NCBI GenBank assembly: GCA_955652855.1
Contig: CATPCN010000005.1
Location: 1 to 5,153 of the forward strand
Direction: 5' to 3'
Length of the DNA: 5,153 bases
Source of the DNA: an uncultured Chthoniobacterales bacterium
Lineage (GTDB): Bacteria > Verrucomicrobiota > Verrucomicrobiae > Chthoniobacterales > UBA10450
Shown: positions 1 through 2,960 of the stretch, piece by piece
Numbering within the stretch: position 1 is the stretch's first letter
Layout of the letters: every line of letters begins with the position of its first letter
Notes under the pieces: generated by a model
Told to the model about the DNA's origin: nothing
The model's database searches: none
What the model saw: the letters and a program-made list of their open reading frames with translations, nothing else
Position numbers and translations under genes: made by a program

Positions 1-46
1 GGGTGACATTGTTGGAGGCTGGGTCGACGCGGCGCAGCACTTCCAC
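1..46 (-). CDS. 5' end of an unidentified gene running off the left edge (partial)
   Basis: On the minus strand a GTG codon at 46-44 is preceded by AAGGAG (58-53) with a 6-base spacer, a near-ideal ribosome binding site. The 15 codons before the edge read MEVLRRVDPASNNVT. The same frame is open upstream to a TAA at 118-116 and includes an ATG at 70-68; the extra codons read as a hydrophobic stretch (FAILIVAVMLP) followed by CKEIS. Two readings are possible: a cytoplasmic protein starting at GTG 46, or an exported small protein or lipoprotein whose signal sequence lies in 70-115 and whose original start is lost. The Shine-Dalgarno favours GTG 46. The remnant is too short to assign a family or function. 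Confidence 0.4.
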   Translation of the reverse strand, partial: MEVLRRVDPASNNVT

Positions 47-50
47 GGAT

Positions 51-58
51 ATCTCCTT
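51..58 (-). promoter_or_regulatory. Shine-Dalgarno sequence for the left-edge gene
   Basis: The minus strand reads AAGGAGAT here; the AAGGAG core matches the 16S rRNA 3' end and sits 6 bases before the GTG at 46-44. It is the main evidence that a minus-strand gene starts at the window edge. No convincing -35/-10 pair was seen upstream. Confidence 0.45.
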
Positions 59-132
59 ACACGGCAGCATAACGGCGACGATTAGGATCGCGAATTTGAA
101 CGGCGTCCCGTACTGTTAGGCCGGGATGTGGC

Positions 133-194
133 GGGCGGCAGAAGCGTGACAACACCATTGGTAGGTGCGTGGGATGTCCGGGCTCCTGCCGCCC
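133..194. repeat. 9-base perfect inverted repeat
   Basis: GGGCGGCAG at 133-141 is the exact reverse complement of CTGCCGCCC at 186-194, with 44 bases between. It lies just before the recognisable HsdR sequence. GGGATGT also occurs twice in direct orientation nearby (123-129 and 171-177). No T-run follows, so it is not a standard terminator. It could be debris of a mobile element end or a chance GC-rich pairing. Confidence 0.4.
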
Positions 195-205
195 CTGCTC
201 TCCTC

Positions 206-451
206 GGCGAGCAACACCTGCGGCACTTCCAGGACAACGAGAAGTCGAGCCCGAGCAGCCTGACGGCTCCGCAAAAGCTCTCGACGGGCGTGGACGCGCG
301 GAACATCTGCAACATCGTGCTCATGCGCCCGATCGATTCCATGATCGAGTTCAAGCAGATCATCGGGCGTGGCACGCGGCTGTACGATGGCAAGGACTAC
401 TTCACGATCTACGATTTTCTTAAGGCTCACCATCACCCCGTACCGAGCTGA
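206..451 (+). pseudogene. hsdR: Type I restriction enzyme HsdR-like helicase, internal fragment
   Basis: The intact enzyme is the restriction and translocation subunit of a type I restriction-modification complex, an ATP-driven SF2 helicase-like motor with a nuclease domain. Only about 77 residues resemble the family here, from GEQHLRHFQDNEK (about 206) to KAHHH (436). They include SF2 motif V (STGVDAR, 281-301) and motif VI (QIIGRGTRL, 356-382), then the typical DGKDYFTIYDF. The Walker A and DEAD/DEAH-type motifs, the N-terminal nuclease and the C-terminal HsdM/HsdS-binding region are all missing. After HHH the sequence turns into PVPS and a TGA at 449-451, where relatives continue with roughly HFxDPEWDG. 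Upstream, the open frame back to 128 shows no family similarity that I can see. HsdR proteins are usually about 800-1000 residues, so this is a dead remnant. It is not preceded by a plausible start and ribosome binding site. HsdM and HsdS are absent from the window. Confidence 0.85.
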
Positions 452-470
452 TGCGTAGGTAGCTGAGCAC

Positions 471-487
471 CACGCCGACAGGGCGTG
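471..487 (+). other. GC-rich hairpin just after the HsdR fragment
   Basis: CACGCC (471-476) and GGCGTG (482-487) form a 6-base stem with a GACAG loop, about 20 bases after the stop codon of the HsdR remnant. No U-rich tract follows directly (only GTTT at 493-496), so a terminator role is doubtful. The right arm overlaps a 10-base sequence repeated inside the tRNA remnant (482-491 and 653-662). Confidence 0.3.
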
Positions 488-500
488 CGCCCGTTTCGCT

Positions 501-540
501 ACTACCCGTTACTACCCGTTACTACCCGTTACTACCCGTT
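501..540. repeat. Tandem repeat, 4 x ACTACCCGTT
   Basis: Four perfect, uninterrupted copies of the 10-base unit ACTACCCGTT run from 501 to 540. A partial unit (CCCGTT at 490-495) precedes them after a 5-base interruption. The array lies between the HsdR remnant and the tRNA remnant, outside any supported gene. A 10-base period puts each copy on about the same face of the helix. Identical copies suggest a recent slippage expansion; a protein-binding iteron-like role is possible but only inferred. The unit has no dyad symmetry, so it is not a CRISPR repeat. Confidence 0.95.
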
Positions 541-569
541 GGGTGTGCAAAACTCCGGCAATGGGGACC

Positions 570-598
570 GGCAGGTTGCGGCTGTAGCGGCTCCTGCC
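570..598. repeat. Hairpin GGCAGG...CCTGCC
   Basis: A 6-base perfect inverted repeat (570-575 and 593-598) encloses a 17-base loop that itself contains GCGGC twice (578-582 and 587-591). It lies beyond the terminator-like hairpin in the direction of tRNA transcription. CCGGCA at 568-573 can alternatively pair with TGCCGG at 617-622. No function can be assigned. Confidence 0.35.
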
Positions 599-604
599 AG
601 AGGT

Positions 605-622
605 AAAACCGGCCCGTGCCGG
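605..622 (-). terminator. Rho-independent terminator-like hairpin downstream of the tRNA remnant
   Basis: On the minus strand CCGGC, a 4-base ACGG loop and GCCGG form a stem of five G-C pairs (622-609), directly followed by TTTT (608-605). The position fits the terminator of the minus-strand tRNA gene, except that it comes only about 18 bases after the tRNA similarity ends, where the tRNA 3' half would be expected. It may be the original terminator brought close by a deletion. The stem is short and the T-run only four, so strength is uncertain. Confidence 0.5.
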
Positions 623-639
623 AAATCACATTCCTGCCT

Positions 640-685
640 AGTACACTTTCCAGGCGTGCGCCTTAAACCACTCGGCCACCCGTCC
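640..685 (-). tRNA. tRNA-Ser (anticodon GGA), 5' part only, truncated
   Basis: Read on the minus strand from 685, the order is acceptor 5' strand GGACGGG (685-679), TG, D arm GCCGAGTGGTTTAAGGC (676-660), G, and anticodon arm CACGC-CTGGAAA-GTGTA (658-642), with anticodon GGA at 651-649. The D-arm and anticodon-arm layout matches bacterial class II serine tRNAs that read UCC/UCU. The first pair of the anticodon stem is a C-A mismatch. After about 640 the tRNA is lost: no variable-arm pairing that I trust, no T arm of the GGTTCGAATCC type, and no CCCGTCC strand to pair with the acceptor anywhere in 1-640. The gene is therefore a non-functional 5' fragment, and an intact copy must exist elsewhere if this anticodon is needed. 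Loss of the 3' half is what integration at a tRNA gene followed by rearrangement can leave. Confidence 0.8.
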
Positions 686-703
686 CAGCATCGTGTAAGT
701 TAC

Positions 704-732
704 CAATTCGCAATGGCTTGAAGAAATGTCAA
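704..732 (-). promoter_or_regulatory. Putative promoter of the tRNA-Ser remnant
   Basis: On the minus strand a perfect -35 box TTGACA lies at 732-727. With a 17-base spacer the -10 position is GAATTG (709-704), a poor match to TATAAT. A start near 697 would give a leader of about 12 bases before the tRNA at 685, normal for a tRNA gene. The degraded -10 fits a promoter decaying along with its gene. The -35 box is inside an inverted repeat (713-737). Confidence 0.45.
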
Positions 733-737
733 GCCGT
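713..737. repeat. Inverted repeat overlapping the -35 box
   Basis: GGCTTGA (715-721) and TCAAGCC (729-735) form a perfect 7-base inverted repeat around a 7-base centre, extended by a G-T and an A-T pair to 713 and 737. It covers the TTGACA box of the putative tRNA promoter, so it could be an operator-like dyad or an RNA hairpin. Which of the two, if either, is not decided by the sequence. Confidence 0.5.
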
Positions 738-740
738 AGC

Positions 741-1093
741 ATTTGCCACTTATTTTCGGTTGCTACTTTCTGTTGCTGGCGGCGAGCTTACCGAGCACGG
801 TGCGTTGCGCGTGTTGGTCGACCCGTAGTTACACCTTCCTTAGCGTCGCCGCCGACTTTCAGCCGCCAGGTTTTTTAAGCTCGCGCAGTGGAAGAATCGC
901 GCAGCACATGCACAGGCGGGCCGGAATGAATGGCAGCCGTACTACTTGCCGCGCGGAATATTAGCAGTGGTCGTAAGCGGACGCCACAGCTTTTGCACTG
1001 TGTCGCGCGGGACCGGCTGGGACGAATCACGCGGTGCACAAAATACGTGCGATATCCATACTTGTTTTCATTTCGAAGTCGAGGACGCGCTCC
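741..1093. other. Gene-free stretch between the tRNA remnant and the ABC operon
   Basis: Apart from the possible structured RNA at 776-876 I see no supported gene here. Short open frames on both strands (for example 743-964 and 930-1319 on the plus strand) have no recognisable domain and no ribosome binding site, and some run into the antisense of the ABC gene. A weak imperfect inverted repeat lies between TTTTGCAC and GTGCACAAAA, around 990-1043. The stretch looks like decayed intergenic DNA. Confidence 0.5.
776..876 (+). ncRNA. Possible structured RNA with alternative stems and a T6 tail
   Basis: CTGGCGGC (776-783) is the exact reverse complement of GCCGCCAG (862-869), which is followed after one base by TTTTTT (871-876). 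The overlapping GGCGGCGA (778-785) is the exact reverse complement of TCGCCGCC (846-853), and that helix extends to GCT/AGC if G845 is bulged. The two helices share a strand and exclude each other, as in attenuators. The enclosed 60-78 bases have further small pairings, such as GTGT (811-814) with ACAC (830-833). No downstream plus-strand gene is present to be controlled and no clear promoter was found. GC-rich chance pairing remains possible. Confidence 0.25.
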
Positions 1094-1120
1094 AAACCGT
1101 TACGAAACCTTTTGCAACGG
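1094..1120 (-). terminator. Possible terminator of the ABC operon
   Basis: On the minus strand CCGTT (1120-1116) pairs with AACGG (1101-1097) around a 14-base loop that can form a few A-T pairs, and TTT follows (1096-1094). It lies 13 bases after the TAA of the ABC gene, the right place for an operon terminator. The 5-base stem and short T-run make it a weak candidate. Confidence 0.25.
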
Positions 1121-1133
1121 AGAAGGCGCGCGC

Positions 1134-2960
1134 TTAGGCGGCTCCCGTATGCAGATCGAACAACGATGCGTAGCGTCCGCGCCGCCGCATGAGCTCAATG
1201 TGTGTTCCTTCCTCGACAATCCTGCCGCCGTCGAGCACGATGATGCGGTCGGCAAAGCGGAGCGTGGTAAGTCGATGGGCGATGGTGATGGTGGTACGAC
1301 CCTCCACGGCACGCTCTAGCGCATCGACCACTAGCCGCTCCGATGCCGCATCCAGGCCGGTCGTCGGCTCGTCGAGTATGAGGATCGGGGCGTCGCGCAG
1401 GATTGCACGCGCGATGGCGATGCGCTGCTTCTGGCCTCCGGATAAAGTCGTCCCTCTCTCCGATACCAGCGTTTCGTAGCCGAGCGGAAGACGATCGATG
1501 AATTCGTGAGCGTTGGCTGTGTGCGCAGCAGCGGAGATCTCTTCCATCGTCGCGTCGGGTTTCCCGAAAGCAATGTTCTCGCGAATCGTGCCGCTGAACA
1601 GGAGCGCATCTTGAAGGACCATGCTGACCTGGTCGCGTAGCGACTGAACACTGAACGTCCGGATATCGTGTCCGTCCATCACCACCGCACCACTGGTAGG
1701 GTCATAGAGACGCGGAATCAGGCTCGCCAACGTGCTCTTTCCCGCACCAGTGACGCCGACAATCGCCAGACGCTCGCCAGCGGCGACATTTAGCCCGATG
1801 TGCGACAGCACCTCCCGCGACGGATCATAGGCGAAAGAAACGTCGCGGAATTCGATCTGGCCGCTGAGCACGCTTGCCGGTCTCGCGTTTGGATGGTCAG
1901 TGACATCGTAAGCCAGCGCCATCACTTCCCCAATGCGCTCGATGCCGACGGTGGCACGATTGAGGGAATACCAGAGCCGTGACAGGGCTTTGATTGGCGC
2001 GTAGAGGTTGGTCACGTACGCGAAGAAGACGACCACATCTCCAGTGGTCAGCTCACCCGCGAGCACGCGCGTCGCCCCGAACCACATCACGATGGCCAAC
2101 CCAGCCGCCGCGAACACGTCGACAAGGGGCGCCACAGCCGCCTGGTAGCGTACGCTCTCGAGATAGGCGTTCAGGCTGCCAACATTCTGTGTTTGGAAAC
2201 GCTCGGACTGCTGCTCCTCTTGCGCCAAGCCCTGTACGATACGGATAGAGGACAGCGTCTCTTGCGCCACCGATGCGAGGAGACCCTCACTCGTGCGTGC
2301 CGTGCGCGCAGCCGCTTTCACCAGGCTCGTGTACCGGAATACCGACCAGAAGAGCAACGGCGCGACGGACAGCGCCGCCAGGGCGAACTGCCAGTTCAGC
2401 CAGAACATCATTCCCAGCATCGCTCCGAGTAGCGACGCGTTGGTGACGAAAAGCACCGAGCCTCCGCTCACGACGTCACGGATGGCCTGCACGTCGGACG
2501 TAAGGCGAGTGATGAGATCGCCCGTCCGCTGCCGGTCGTGAAAGCGCAACGAGAGGCGCTGCATATGGGCGAACAGATCGCGACGCAGCGCAAAGACGAA
2601 TCGCTGGCCCACGTCACCGAGCAGGCGCGTATACCAGTATGTGAGAGCGCCCGTTCCGATTGCGATGAGCACCGTCGCCGCGCACGCAGTGTAGAGGATC
2701 GACATCGGCGAACCATGCACAGCGTTCACCCACTCGCCGATAAAAGGCACCCGGGTGGGATGATGCGACAGAACGCGATCGATGACGATCTTGAGCGGCC
2801 ACGGCCGGAGCACTGTAAGCGCGGAATCCAGCAGCATCGCGGTCGTCGCAGCGAACAGCGGAAGTCTGAACGGCTTGAGGAGTGGCAGCACAAGCCGCAT
2901 CAGCTGTCGCGTGAATCCGCTCGTCCGCAACGCCGCATTCTTGGGGGCGGGGTCAGCCAT
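1134..2960 (-). CDS. ABC exporter, fused permease and ATP-binding protein (MsbA/LmrA type)
   Basis: This half-size ABC exporter should work as a homodimer in the inner membrane, using ATP to move a lipid, glycan, peptide or drug outward. Numbered from the ATG at 2960 (608 residues), the membrane domain has about six hydrophobic segments, near 30-55, 87-108, 163-207 (two), 273-297 and 305-325. The ATPase domain follows: A-loop Tyr378, Walker A GVTGAGKST (402-410), Q-loop Gln450, SERG x-loop and signature LSGGQ (506-510), Walker B ILILDE (526-531) with catalytic Glu531, D-loop GLD and switch His562. All catalytic motifs are intact and the length is normal. I chose ATG 2960 because it overlaps the upstream stop in ATGGCTGA (8 bases), giving translational coupling, with a weak GGGA upstream. 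A GTG at 2987 in the same frame would add nine residues but has no ribosome binding site. The substrate cannot be read from the sequence; similarity to MsbA, LmrA or multidrug exporters is only at fold-family level. Confidence 0.93.
   Translation of the reverse strand: MADPAPKNAALRTSGFTRQLMRLVLPLLKPFRLPLFAATTAMLLDSALTVLRPWPLKIVIDRVLSHHPTRVPFIGEWVNAVHGSPMSILYTACAATVLIAIGTGALTYWYTRLLGDVGQRFVFALRRDLFAHMQRLSLRFHDRQRTGDLITRLTSDVQAIRDVVSGGSVLFVTNASLLGAMLGMMFWLNWQFALAALSVAPLLFWSVFRYTSLVKAAARTARTSEGLLASVAQETLSSIRIVQGLAQEEQQSERFQTQNVGSLNAYLESVRYQAAVAPLVDVFAAAGLAIVMWFGATRVLAGELTTGDVVVFFAYVTNLYAPIKALSRLWYSLNRATVGIERIGEVMALAYDVTDHPNARPASVLSGQIEFRDVSFAYDPSREVLSHIGLNVAAGERLAIVGVTGAGKSTLASLIPRLYDPTSGAVVMDGHDIRTFSVQSLRDQVSMVLQDALLFSGTIRENIAFGKPDATMEEISAAAHTANAHEFIDRLPLGYETLVSERGTTLSGGQKQRIAIARAILRDAPILILDEPTTGLDAASERLVVDALERAVEGRTTITIAHRLTTLRFADRIIVLDGGRIVEEGTHIELMRRRGRYASLFDLHTGAA

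Noticed and set aside
85..112. tRNA T-arm-like sequence on the minus strand (CGCCG-TTCAAAT-TCGCG), possibly the lost tRNA-Ser 3' half
   Set aside because: The stem has a C-C mismatch and the following bases (ATCCTAA) do not pair with the GGACGGG acceptor strand; it is probably chance.
82..436. Two minus-strand open frames of 103 and 106 residues over the HsdR fragment
   Set aside because: The plus-strand frame carries clear helicase motifs V and VI in this region; the minus frames are low-complexity shadows.
501..540. CRISPR array
   Set aside because: The units are 10 bases, directly abutting, without spacers or dyad symmetry.
181..598. Direct repeat GGCTCCTGCC at 181-190 and 589-598
   Set aside because: A single 10-base match in several kilobases of GC-rich sequence is expected by chance and marks no clear boundary.
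485..721. 78-residue plus-strand open frame over the tandem repeat and tRNA remnant
   Set aside because: It is made of the 10-base repeat translated (YYPLLPVTTR) plus antisense tRNA, so it is not a gene.
930..1319. 129-residue plus-strand open frame crossing the end of the ABC gene
   Set aside because: Its second half is antisense to the ABC ATPase end, and the first half has no ribosome binding site or domain.
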